This document shows positions 1 through 8,700 of a stretch of 24,576 bases of DNA, one piece after another. The first letter of the stretch is position 1. Each line of letters begins with the position of its first letter. A model generated the notes under the pieces. The model saw only the letters and a list, made by a program, of their open reading frames with translations, was not told the DNA's origin and searched no databases. Position numbers and translations under genes: made by a program. Source of the stretch: Thiomargarita sp. (GTDB lineage Bacteria; Pseudomonadota; Gammaproteobacteria; Beggiatoales; Beggiatoaceae); the NCBI GenBank assembly GCA_020721025.1, contig DYNO01000001.1:1-24576 (forward strand), given 5' to 3'.

Positions 1-1
1 A

Positions 2-34
2 AATTCAAATAGTTCACTGAATCCCTCATTATGA
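2..34 (+). CDS. Possible 3' end of an upstream gene (lptE position)
   Basis: Frame 2 is open from the window edge and ends in TGA at 32-34, overlapping the holA ATG as ATGA. Such an overlap is typical of translational coupling. In gammaproteobacteria the gene before holA is usually lptE, but the ten visible codons are too few to recognise it. Another frame closes at 10-12, so the reading is only a guess. Confidence 0.25.
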   Translation, partial: NSNSSLNPSL

Positions 35-1041
35 AACTGAAACCCGACCAACTGACTAACCATCTACAACGTCAAGGATTACAAAGCATTTATCTGCTGT
101 TTGGCGATGAAGCTCTGCAAATGATGGAATGTGGTGATAAATTGCGAACTTTTGCGCGGAAGCAAGGTTTTTCAGAACGCATTGTTTTATCGGTTGAAAC
201 GGGATTCAGTTGGCATGAATTGCGAGATCAAGCCAATAGTTTATCCTTGTTTGCTACGAAACGCTTGATTGAATTACGTTTAACCAACAAATCGCCCGGT
301 GATGCTGGCAGTAGTGCGTTGATTGAATATGCTGAAAAACCGCCTCGTGACACGGTACTTTTCATCACCGCGGACAAACTTGATCAAGCCAAGCAAAAAT
401 CGAAATGGTTCACCGCGTTAGAAAAAACAGGAGTCGTGATTCAAGTCTATCCGATTGAAGTGGCGAAATTGCCAGAATGGATTGCACAACGCATGGCACA
501 AGTGGGGTTACAAGCCAATCCTGACGCGATTCAGATGATTGCTGACCGTTCCGAAGGACATCTACTCGCTTGCGCGCAAGAAATTGAAAAATTATTGTTA
601 TTGTATCCCAAGGAAAGGATTGAAATTGCTCATGTACTTGAATCGGTGGCGGACAGTGCGCGTTTTGAGATTTTTGATTGGGTGGATGCAGTATTGTGGG
701 GAGATATTCCGCGCAGCGTGCGACAATTACAGGGATTGCAACGCGAAAGTTGTGAACCGGTGTTGATTTTATGGGCGTTAGACAAAGATATTCGCAATTT
801 GGCACAGATGGCGTATGCAATATCAAGCGGACAATCACTAGAACAAGTGTTTGGGCAATTCCGAGTCTGGCAAAATCGCCGCGCCTTGATCAATAAAGCC
901 TTGCAACGACATAAGTTGCTGAAATGGCACGCTTTTTTGAAACACAGTGCCCGTATCGACCGCATCATCAAGGGTGCTGAACGTGGGAATGTGTGGGACG
1001 AATTGCGTAGTTTAAGTTTACAAGTTGCCGGTATTCGCTAA
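31..1041 (+). CDS. holA: DNA polymerase III subunit delta (HolA)
   Basis: The product is the delta subunit of the DNA polymerase III clamp loader, which opens the beta sliding clamp during replication in the cytoplasm. Its 336 residues match the usual length of about 340. The N-terminal region has the family pattern YLLFGDEALQ near residue 22. Further on come a segment like TVLFITADKLD with a following lysine-rich stretch, and SEGHLLACAQEIEKL near residue 175, all typical of HolA. Delta has the AAA+ fold but lacks a working Walker A motif, and none is seen here. The ATG may be coupled to an upstream frame by an ATGA overlap. No convincing terminator follows, and the next gene is convergent. 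Confidence 0.93.
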   Translation: MKLKPDQLTNHLQRQGLQSIYLLFGDEALQMMECGDKLRTFARKQGFSERIVLSVETGFSWHELRDQANSLSLFATKRLIELRLTNKSPGDAGSSALIEYAEKPPRDTVLFITADKLDQAKQKSKWFTALEKTGVVIQVYPIEVAKLPEWIAQRMAQVGLQANPDAIQMIADRSEGHLLACAQEIEKLLLLYPKERIEIAHVLESVADSARFEIFDWVDAVLWGDIPRSVRQLQGLQRESCEPVLILWALDKDIRNLAQMAYAISSGQSLEQVFGQFRVWQNRRALINKALQRHKLLKWHAFLKHSARIDRIIKGAERGNVWDELRSLSLQVAGIR

Positions 1042-1188
1042 CAGTGCAACTCATTCAATAGATTGGTAATGTCCACTCCCCTTGATTTTCAGTCATACGT
1101 TCATTTTGCAGGTCACAATCATTGTTCGGAACAGGCAGGTGAAATCAATGGCTTGAAATCTAAAAAACGGGTAAATTTCGCATTGGCA

Positions 1189-2055
1189 TTATTTCATTTC
1201 TTCAAACATTTCCATTGTTTGATTCGGTTTGACAAAAATTTTCATGGTGTCTTGTACCCGAATTCCCATTTGCAAGGCTTCATCAATCAGCGATTGACAG
1301 TGTTGAACGGCTTGATTAAATTGCATTTCTTGCAACAATGTGCAGTTGACACAAAATAAATCTAATCGAAAATAAGGATTTTCCCTCACTTTACGTTCAA
1401 TTTGCAGTGCGTAAAGCAAGTCAGTGCGTACTACTCTGAAGGCTTGGAGTAGTTTTTCTTTATCATTCACATCAATGGGTTGACCGGGGTGATCGTGTTC
1501 AGCTTGATGGACGCGTTGCAATAACTCCTTGATAATCTGATTGTAACTTTCGATTTCTTGCAACAAACTTTTCAACGTAGGCGAAGTCGAGAAATATGTA
1601 TCATATCTTTCGCGATAGGCGCGCACATAGCGGTCGGTGTAATTGGATAATTCGTGACGTAAACTTTCATATTCCAGCTTGTTCTTAAAATCTTCATTGA
1701 GTCGAGAGCGGGTGCGTTCAACCCAGATGGTGAAAGTCAAGCCAAACAGGGTGAGTAATGAGACGATAAAACTCACTGTCATGTTGGTCATATTGCTCGG
1801 ATGCGTGCTCAGTAACGAGGTCGCAGCGACGAGGGGAATACTGATCGATAGGGCAAGTAGTAAACTTTTCAACATGATATATTTGACATTTTTACCCAAA
1901 ACTCGTTCCACCCGTTCAGTCATGAGGATGTCGAATTTTTCCTTCCACAGTTTGTCATATTCTTCCTGAGAGAGTTTGCGTGGTTCGAGCGGGTTTTTGC
2001 CCACCACGTCGTGTATTTCTTGTGCGGTAATTTCAAACTGCTGTATGTTTAGCAT
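1189..2055 (-). CDS. Hypothetical membrane protein with two helices and a long cytoplasmic tail
   Basis: I do not recognise this 288-residue protein. Two hydrophobic segments lie at about residues 59-82 and 91-112, separated by a short polar loop, so it should be an inner-membrane hairpin with both ends on the same side. The region after the second helix is charged and helical, probably coiled coil to about residue 225, and holds a FCVNC pair of cysteines near residue 235. I chose the ATG at 2053-2055 because GGAG lies 8 bases upstream. The frame stays open to 2130 but has no better start there. The gene is single, convergent with holA and 171 bases from the next minus-strand gene. No function can be assigned. 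Confidence 0.7.
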   Translation of the reverse strand: MLNIQQFEITAQEIHDVVGKNPLEPRKLSQEEYDKLWKEKFDILMTERVERVLGKNVKYIMLKSLLLALSISIPLVAATSLLSTHPSNMTNMTVSFIVSLLTLFGLTFTIWVERTRSRLNEDFKNKLEYESLRHELSNYTDRYVRAYRERYDTYFSTSPTLKSLLQEIESYNQIIKELLQRVHQAEHDHPGQPIDVNDKEKLLQAFRVVRTDLLYALQIERKVRENPYFRLDLFCVNCTLLQEMQFNQAVQHCQSLIDEALQMGIRVQDTMKIFVKPNQTMEMFEEMK

Positions 2056-2226
2056 GGTAAATCTCCACGTTGTTGTAATTATGGGACTGACCGGAAGACG
2101 TGCCCATGTTACTATGTTCAATAATATCAATAAATTGAGAATTTAATCGTGCTAAATTTCTCAGGAGTTATTCGGATTCAAACAGTTGGCTGGATTCATC
2201 ATGATTTTTTAACAATCATCCATCCA

Positions 2227-2628
2227 CTATTTAAATCGAAGTAAGCGTTGCTCAATAACGGATAATACCATACCTAATTTGGTCAAGGTGACAACCAACC
2301 AACCGATCATAACACCACTGGTATTTGCGAAAAAATCCCATATATCTGCGGTGCGTACTCCTCCGATTCCTTGTAAAATTTCTAATCCGCCCCCCAACAG
2401 AATGAATCCTATCGCTAAATAGCGTCTTTGTCGAGTGGTTTGATAAAGCTGGGCAAACCAACTCATCAAGGTAAAATAAGCGAATCCATGTCCTATTTTA
2501 TCCGCAAACGGGATGATTGCAACATTTGGTTGAGGCGGATGAGGGGCGAGAGATAGGTAAATCACCAATAAAATCAAACCCCATCCAATCATTAACCACA
2601 GATGAGAGTGTCGTAGTGTGGTGTGCAT
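2227..2628 (-). CDS. VanZ-like family membrane protein
   Basis: This 133-residue protein has the VanZ-like pattern: four hydrophobic segments, a central DKIGHGFAYF motif after the first loop, a LEILQG segment, and RTADIWDFFANTSGV before the last helix. VanZ-like proteins are small membrane proteins of uncertain role, linked in some species to teicoplanin resistance or envelope polymers. The ATG at 2626-2628 begins 2 bases after the uppP stop codon, so the two genes are almost certainly co-transcribed and possibly translationally coupled. This start gives the normal family length. Extending the frame upstream would run through uppP in another frame. The neighbourhood suggests an envelope role, which is inference. 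Confidence 0.8.
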   Translation of the reverse strand: MHTTLRHSHLWLMIGWGLILLVIYLSLAPHPPQPNVAIIPFADKIGHGFAYFTLMSWFAQLYQTTRQRRYLAIGFILLGGGLEILQGIGGVRTADIWDFFANTSGVMIGWLVVTLTKLGMVLSVIEQRLLRFK

Positions 2629-2630
2629 GG

Positions 2631-3428
2631 TTAAAATAGTAGAAATAAAGTGATGCCCAAAAAAATTCGATAAATTACAAATGGTAACATGCCAACCCGT
2701 TCGAGCAAGCGCAGAAAGAAATAAATACACAAGTAGGCACTGATGGCTGAAACGGTCATTCCCAAGATCAGAGCATTCCAATCTATCGGGACATGATGTA
2801 ATACTAATTTTAATCCTTCTACGCCACTTGCCAGTAAAATCGCGGGGATCGATAGCAAAAATGAAAAGCGGGCGGCGGCTCGGCGTTGTAATCCTAAAAA
2901 TAGTCCCATCGTCATGGTGATTCCGGAGCGAGACGTACCGGGAATCAGGGCAATTGCTTGGGCACAACCGATGAGTATAATATCACGCAGGGTTAAACTT
3001 CGCTCATCACGTTGACGTTTACCTGTGAAATCGGCAATACCAAGTAAAATTCCAAAAAATATCGCGGTGGTCGCGATTAAATGAGGATTACGCAATACTT
3101 CTTCTAAATCAATTGCTTCTATGGTGAGACCAAAAATTCCAGCGGGAATCGTGGCGAGTAAAATTCCCCATGCGAGACGGCTGTCTGTTGTTAATTGGCG
3201 TGTGACAAGCGAATGCAACCATTCTTTTATAAACTGATGTAATTCAACACGAAAATAAAAAATAACGGCGAATAGGGTACCCAAATGCAGCGCGACATCA
3301 AATACCATGCCTTGATCTTGCCAACCGGTCACAATGGGTACCAGCACCAGATGACCGGAACTTGAGACGGGTAAAAATTCGGTGAGACTTTGTACCACAG
3401 CTAAGACTATAATTTGTAGAATATCCAA
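2631..3428 (-). CDS. uppP: Undecaprenyl-diphosphatase (UppP/BacA)
   Basis: UppP removes a phosphate from undecaprenyl diphosphate in the inner membrane. This recycles the lipid carrier for peptidoglycan and other wall polymers and gives basal bacitracin resistance. The 265 residues are mostly hydrophobic. Both active-site signatures are present: EFLPVSSSGH at residues 17-26 and PGTSRSG at 163-169. The start appears to be TTG at 3426-3428: it gives the typical MDILQ beginning, the frame is closed by TGA seven codons upstream, and AGAAAG lies about 10 bases before it. The VanZ-like gene follows after 2 bases. A weak site and a TTG start suggest modest expression. Confidence 0.92.
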   Translation of the reverse strand: MDILQIIVLAVVQSLTEFLPVSSSGHLVLVPIVTGWQDQGMVFDVALHLGTLFAVIFYFRVELHQFIKEWLHSLVTRQLTTDSRLAWGILLATIPAGIFGLTIEAIDLEEVLRNPHLIATTAIFFGILLGIADFTGKRQRDERSLTLRDIILIGCAQAIALIPGTSRSGITMTMGLFLGLQRRAAARFSFLLSIPAILLASGVEGLKLVLHHVPIDWNALILGMTVSAISAYLCIYFFLRLLERVGMLPFVIYRIFLGITLFLLF

Positions 3429-3494
3429 AGCAAAAATTCTTTCTAGTCAATGAAATAGGGAATGGTTGGCGATCATGATGCGTCATTTATCGAC

Positions 3495-3576
3495 AGTTCA
3501 GACAGTGTTATTCTCAATGAAATAATTGGATTTTGTATTGCCAATTGATTGAATTGATGAAAAAACTATCTGAACT
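3495..3576. repeat. Small inverted-repeat element (copy 1)
   Basis: The arms at 3495-3509 (AGTTCAGACAGTGTT) and 3562-3576 (reverse complement AGTTCAGATAGTTTT) match at 13 of 15 positions across a 52-base AT-rich interior. A near-identical arm pair is at 21694-21768. It lies between uppP and the DUF3365 gene. It could be a miniature element or a weak terminator. Confidence 0.5.
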
Positions 3577-3594
3577 ATTACTTTTAATCGAACG

Positions 3595-4179
3595 TTACTT
3601 TTTCGCCGGCATATTTTCAGTGATGGTGAATGCGCCGCGAATGTCGCCTAATTTGAATCCTGTGGCTTTGTCCGTAGGATATAGGGTTTGGATTTTGGTT
3701 GCCGACTCCGGCGCAACTTTATCCCCATGACAGCTAAGACAAGTATCTTGTAATGGAATGGCTTTCATGTAGCGCAACTTTCCATCGACTTCTACAATTT
3801 CCGTTTCAATTTTTGCCGGGTCTTCACCTGCTTGTTTGCGGGCTTCAAACTTCTGCAACTGTTCGGTTTCCCATGCGTCTGGAGCGTTTTTGTCATTGCG
3901 GATTTTCAAACTGGTGCGTCCAACCTTGAAACCTTGTTCTTGAGAGATTTTTTCAGCAATTTCAGCCGCCTTGCTATGGCAAATTTCAATGGCTTTCAAT
4001 CCCCCACCCGCTGCGAGTGCCGCCTTCATTTCGCTCATTAACGCACCACCAAGGGATTTAACCGCTCCATGATATTGCGCCAATTTGGGATTTAACTTGG
4101 GTGCTTCGGTTGTTTCTGCCAATGCAGTGAGGGTAAAGCAGTTGCACAATAAGAGAGTGATAAGCGAGTGTTTTTTCAT
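3595..4179 (-). CDS. Periplasmic DUF3365 (Tll0287-like) haem protein
   Basis: The 194-residue product begins with a signal peptide: two lysines, a hydrophobic core, then a TALA-ET cleavage site near residue 21. The body matches the DUF3365/Tll0287-like domain as I recall it: AIEICHSKAAEIA near residue 64, then VGRTSLKIRNDKNAPDAWE, and a C-terminal LGDIRGAFT segment. A CxxCH motif (C147, C150, H151) predicts one covalently bound c-type haem. Such proteins are thought to be periplasmic haem sensors or electron carriers; the substrate is unknown. AAGGA lies 4 bases before the ATG at 4180-4182 and 7 bases before the ATG at 4177-4179, so I prefer the second. The gene is monocistronic as far as can be seen. 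Confidence 0.85.
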   Translation of the reverse strand: MKKHSLITLLLCNCFTLTALAETTEAPKLNPKLAQYHGAVKSLGGALMSEMKAALAAGGGLKAIEICHSKAAEIAEKISQEQGFKVGRTSLKIRNDKNAPDAWETEQLQKFEARKQAGEDPAKIETEIVEVDGKLRYMKAIPLQDTCLSCHGDKVAPESATKIQTLYPTDKATGFKLGDIRGAFTITENMPAKK

Positions 4180-4205
4180 CATGTTTTCCTTGTTATTAAA
4201 ATCAA

Positions 4206-4433
4206 TTAGTTATTCTTTCTCAATTCAGATAAGTACGCCTCGATAATTTCCGGCGACAATCCCTTCAACCGCTCTTCAGTAGGTAAATCTTTTAATAATT
4301 CTTCTGGGCGTAAGAGATGGGGATGATCTCTGGTAAAATCACGGTTGAAATCATTCATTGTGTAAGGCATCACAACCACCTCTTTTTTATACAATTCATA
4401 CAGTTGATTCAATACTGCCGTTCTCATTGTCAT
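4206..4433 (-). pseudogene. Truncated copy C of the 3' end of the repeat-tailed gene at 4853-5683
   Basis: This frame of about 75 residues repeats the C-terminal part of the 276-residue neighbour, from the LNQLYELYKKE segment through DFNRDFTRDH and LLRPEELLKDLPT to the end. It carries only two 9-residue LKGL-type units before the terminal unit, against four in the parent. Homology stops at about 4427, where one base is missing relative to the parent, and the start codons available (ATG at 4431-4433 or 4425-4427) have no good ribosome site. Several substitutions make it the more diverged copy. It is probably not a functional gene, though a short peptide cannot be excluded. Confidence 0.6.
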
Positions 4434-4461
4434 ATCTGTAGGGAGAATCAACAGAATTCAA

Positions 4462-4830
4462 TTAATGATTCTTCTTGAGCTGAGATAAATACGCTTCAAT
4501 CAGTTCCGGTGATAACCCTTTTAACCTCTCTTCCGGTGAAAACTGTTCAAAAACGACATCGGGCGAAAGTCCTTTCAGCCTATCTTCCGGAGGCAGTCCT
4601 CTTAATCTGTCTTCCAGTGAAAACTGTTTAAAAACGACTTCGGGAGGCAACAAGTACAAATGTTCCTGAGTAAAATCACGGTTGAAATCATCCATTGTAT
4701 AAGGCATCACAACCCCCTCTTTTTTATACAATTCATACAGTTGATTCAATACTGCACGTTCTCTCGGATGTCGCCACTGGTAATGTTCATCCCCATACGC
4801 AAATCGTTGAGGTTTACCACTGAACAACAA
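4462..4830 (-). pseudogene. Truncated copy B of the 3' end of the repeat-tailed gene
   Basis: The 122-residue frame matches the parent from LLFSGKPQRF onward and is nearly identical in DNA up to the DFNRDF segment. It then diverges into five 9-residue units (EVVFKQFSL, EDRLRGLPP, EDRLKGLSP, DVVFEQFSP, EERLKGLSP) before the terminal ELIEAYLSQ unit. Just upstream, the codons for the parent's NALW appear as AAC GCT CTG TAG, so a tryptophan codon has become a stop. Beyond that, homology is lost next to the 3' end of the full gene. Only a TTG with no ribosome site could start it. I read it as a 5'-truncated duplicate, possibly a silent donor cassette. Confidence 0.65.
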
Positions 4831-4852
4831 CTACAGAGCGTTTTAAACTCAA

Positions 4853-5683
4853 TCAGTTACTCTTTCTCAATTGGGATAAGTATGTTTCGATAATTTCCGG
4901 CGAGAACTGCTTAAGAACAGATTCTGGCGACAGCCCTTTCAACCGCTCTTCTGGAGGCAATCCCTTCAACCGCTCCTCAGTAGGTAAATCTTTTAATAAT
5001 TCTTCTGGACGTAAGAGATGCAGATGATCTCTGGTAAAATCACGGTTGAAATCATCCATTGTATAAGGCATCACAACCCCCTCTTTTTTATACAATTCAT
5101 ACAGTTGATTCAATACTGCACGTTCTCTCGGATGTCGCCACTGATAATGTTCATCCCCATACGCAAATCGTTGAGGTTTACCACTGAACAACAACCATAA
5201 AGCATTTCTCGCTTCCAAGGCAACTCGACTAGACACAATGACTTTTATCAAGCGTTTGCCCCACGTTAATTCAAATACACCTTGTTCAATTTCTCGAAAA
5301 CTTGTTTTGTTATTCAATAAGTTACTGGGATAACGGGTGCTGACCGCGTACAACTGGAAATTATCGACGGGCAACAATTCATCCAACGATGGACTGACTA
5401 ATTTTCGGTAATTGGTGTAATGTCCGATCAGTTCCTCAATTGCCCATTCGTCTAATGGCTCTCGTAACGATTTGTACGTTAATAAATTATGCGCTGCCAG
5501 CGGTTCTAAACCCACCGGCATGTCAAGCAACGATTCGCCCGTTTTTCTACGAATAATCACCACGTCCAAATATTGCTTTTTGAGCGATAATTCTTTTTCC
5601 AATTCCACTTCATAGTTTGAATCCGCCAGCACATCCATTAATGTCAAGCCAAATACTCGATGCCATTGTATTATCTCGGTCAT
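4853..5683 (-). CDS. Conserved hypothetical protein with 9-residue LKGL-type repeats at the C-terminus
   Basis: The 276-residue product belongs to a family I know only as conserved hypothetical in sulfur bacteria and related groups. The N-terminal part has VELEKELSLKKQYLDVVII at about residues 26-44, which resembles the acidic/beta-strand pattern of PD-(D/E)XK or Rpn-like proteins, but a full catalytic set is not clear. Then come LAAHNLLTYKSLREPLD and ELIGHYTNYRKLVSP segments typical of the family. The tail has four 9-residue units (EELLKDLPT, EERLKGLPP, EERLKGLSP, ESVLKQFSP) and a terminal EIIETYLSQ unit. No clear ribosome site precedes the ATG at 5681-5683. Two truncated copies of its 3' half follow. 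Confidence 0.75.
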   Translation of the reverse strand: MTEIIQWHRVFGLTLMDVLADSNYEVELEKELSLKKQYLDVVIIRRKTGESLLDMPVGLEPLAAHNLLTYKSLREPLDEWAIEELIGHYTNYRKLVSPSLDELLPVDNFQLYAVSTRYPSNLLNNKTSFREIEQGVFELTWGKRLIKVIVSSRVALEARNALWLLFSGKPQRFAYGDEHYQWRHPRERAVLNQLYELYKKEGVVMPYTMDDFNRDFTRDHLHLLRPEELLKDLPTEERLKGLPPEERLKGLSPESVLKQFSPEIIETYLSQLRKSN

Positions 5684-5763
5684 ACGTTAGGTTTCATAAG
5701 CAACTTGGCTCCGACAGTTTACTACATTATTGTGATTCAATATGGAAAATGACGGTTCAGACC

Positions 5764-8700
5764 CTACCCCAACCATCGCCGCGCATTCCAAAACATTTGC
5801 ATCCACGGTCCTTCATGATGTTGCCAAGTGTCTGGTAACCATGAATATTGATGACGTAAAAATAATCGTTCGGGATGCGGCATCATAATGGTAAATCGAC
5901 CATCTGGTGTAGTTAAACCCGCCACGCCTAACGGTGAACCATTGGGATTATACAGATAAGTTTGCGTCACTTGTCCATGATGGTTAATATATCGCAATGT
6001 TACTAAGCCATTTGCCACCACTTGCTGTGCGGGAGTGAAGGGGAAACTATTGGGATTGTCTTCAAATTCAGCCTTGCCTTCGCCATGAGAAACCACAATG
6101 GGCAAACGAGAACCTTCCATATCTTGCAAGAAAATCGAGGGTGAATGCGGAATTTCCACCATCACCAAGCGGGCTTCAAATTGTTCTGAATGATTCCGCC
6201 CAAATCGCGCCCATTGCGTCGCACCGGGAATTAAATCACGCAATTGTGCCATCATCTGACAGCCATTACACACGCCCAGCGCAAAACTATCGGAACGTTG
6301 AAAAAATGCAGCGAATTCATCGTAAACTTTTGAATTATAAAGAATTGATTTCGCCCAACCGCCCCCGCCCCCCATCACGTCACCGTAGGAAAACCCACCA
6401 CACGCGGCAAATCCTTTGAAATCTCGTAAACTGATTCGTCCTTGTAAAATATCATTGGTATGGACATCGACACACTCAAAACCGGCATGAATAAACGCCG
6501 TCGCCATTTCAACATGTCCATTCACCCCTTGTTCTCGCAGAATCGCTAACTTGGGTTGACTGTGCACAAAGGCGGGTGGATGCAATGCAAAGGTTTGATG
6601 TATTGACAAGCCGCAATCGTTGTGAGCAATATTATCAAAGTCTTGTTGGGCACATTCGGGATTGTCACGTAACCGGCGGATGTGATAACTCGTTTCACTC
6701 CATGCTTGCTGCAACTCACTGTGCAACATGCTGAAAATTAACGTATCGCGATGATAAATATTCACCATATCGTGTCGATTGGGCACGCCGATTAAATGTG
6801 TTTCTAACTGCGTGTTTTGTTCAAACCAATCTTGCACCATTTTTAAATCAATGCGACGCACTTCAATGACCGCCCCCAATTCTTCACTGAATAAGGTACT
6901 GAGAATATCATTGGTGCTTTTTAATTCGGAATTTCCATCTAATGGCAGGCGAATATCCAAACCACAGTGTCCCGCAAATGCCATCTCGCATAATGTGACC
7001 AACAATCCGCCGTCGGAGCGATCATGATAAGCCAAAATTAAACCCTGTTGATTGAGCGTCTGAATGGCATGAAAAAATTGCTTTAGGTCAGCAACATTGT
7101 CCACATCAGGCACTTGCTCACCTACTTGATTATAAACCTGTGCCAATGCCGAACCGCCCAACCGATTTTTGCCGCGACCCAAATCAATGAGTAACAACAT
7201 GGTATCGCTGCAATGCAACTGTGGCGTGAGAGATTTGCGAATATCAGACACCCGCGCAAAGGCTGAAATAATGAGCGAAAGTGGCGCAGTCATTGATTTA
7301 TCTTGCCACACCGTCCGCATGGAAAGCGAATCCTTACCCACAGGAATATTGATTCCCAATTGCAGACATAAATCTGTCACTGATTTCACTGTGTCAAATA
7401 GTGCTGCGTCCTCGCCCGGTTGCCCACACGCCGCCATCCAATTCGCAGAAAACACAATGTCGCTGAGATTTTCAATCCGTGCCGCCGCCAAATTCGTCAA
7501 CGCCTCCCCAATCGCCATGCGTCCTGAAGCCGGTGCGTCTATCAGTGCCAACGGCGTGCGTTCCCCCATTGCCATTGCTTCTCCCGTTGTGCTGTGAAAA
7601 CCACTGGCAGTAACGGCACAATCCGCGACCGCGACTTGCCAAGGTCCAACCAATTGATCTCGGACGGTTAATCCGCCCACAGTGCGATCTCCAATAGTAA
7701 TTAAAAAACTCTTATCGGCAACGGTTGGCAGACGCAATACGCGCAAGATTGCATCGGTTAGGCTGACTCCTTTAAAATTCAATGGGGTAAAAAAATTCGT
7801 GGTTGATTCGACTTGACGGCGCATTTTTGGCGGTTTGCCCAACAACACATTCATCGGCATGTCAATCAATCGGTTGCCTTGCCCATCGTGCAAAATCAGT
7901 TGCGTGGCTTGCGTCGCCGTGCCAATCACTGCAAAGGGACAGCGTTCTCGTTGACAAAAAGCAGTGAATTGGGATAAATCTTGAGATTCAATCGCTAACA
8001 CGTAACGTTCTTGCGCTTCGTTGCACCATATTTCCATCGGTGACAAACTTGAATCGGCACTGGGAATTTGAGTCAAATCAAAAATCGCGCCCCGTCCACT
8101 TTGATGCACCAATTCAGGAAAGGCATTTGACAATCCGCCCGCGCCCACATCGTGAATGGATAAAATCGGATTATTCGCCCCCAAACTCCAACACGCATCA
8201 ATGACTTCCTGACAGCGGCGTTGCATTTCCGCATTCCCGCGTTGTACCGATGCAAAATCAAGGTCTTCCTGACTGCTTCCCACTGCAACCGAAGATGCCG
8301 CACCACCGCCCAAGCCGATCAACATTGCCGGTCCGCCCAGCATGATCAACAAACTACCGACGGGAATTGCTTTTTTATCAATATGTTGGGGGCGAATGCT
8401 GCCAATACCACCGGCAATCATGATGGGTTTATGATAACCACGCCATTTGCCATTCACTTTTTGTTCGTAAGTACGAAAATAGCCACAGAGATTCGGTCTG
8501 CCAAATTCATTATTAAATGCACTGGTGCCTAACGGCGCATCAATCATAATTTGCAGGGCGGAACTGAGGCGTTCTGGTAAACCACAAGTCGTTTCCCACG
8601 GTTGCACTGCGTCTGGAATCAACAAGTTAGAAACTGAGAAACCACAGAGTCCCGCTTTTGGTTTTGCCCCGCGTCCGGTCGCGCCTTCATCTCGAATTTC

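Larger units (their letters stand above)
4206..5195 (-). repeat. Tandem array of three copies of one gene 3' end
   Basis: The 3' half of the gene at 4853-5683 is followed directly by two 5'-truncated direct copies. Bases 5035-5195 and 4671-4831 are 161 bases each and differ, by eye, at one position (5144 versus 4780). The third copy (about 4206-4427) is more diverged there, yet resembles the first copy more closely in the LLRPEELLKDLPT part. The copies also differ in the number of 27-base units in the tail. Repeated recombination or gene conversion fits this mosaic pattern. Confidence 0.85.

Noticed and set aside
410..838. A 142-codon minus-strand frame inside holA
   Set aside because: It is antisense to a clear holA gene and has no recognisable features.
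2629..2967. Longer N-terminus for the VanZ-like protein
   Set aside because: The extra codons lie inside uppP in another frame; the ATG at 2628 gives the family length and fits a 2-base gap.
4206..5195. A CRISPR-like array suggested by repeated blocks
   Set aside because: The repeats are coding, long and unequal, with no short uniform repeats and unique spacers.
7169..7597. A 142-codon frame opposite purL, with several others across 5.8-9.6 kb
   Set aside because: These are antisense to the well-conserved purL coding sequence and have no motifs or ribosome sites of their own.
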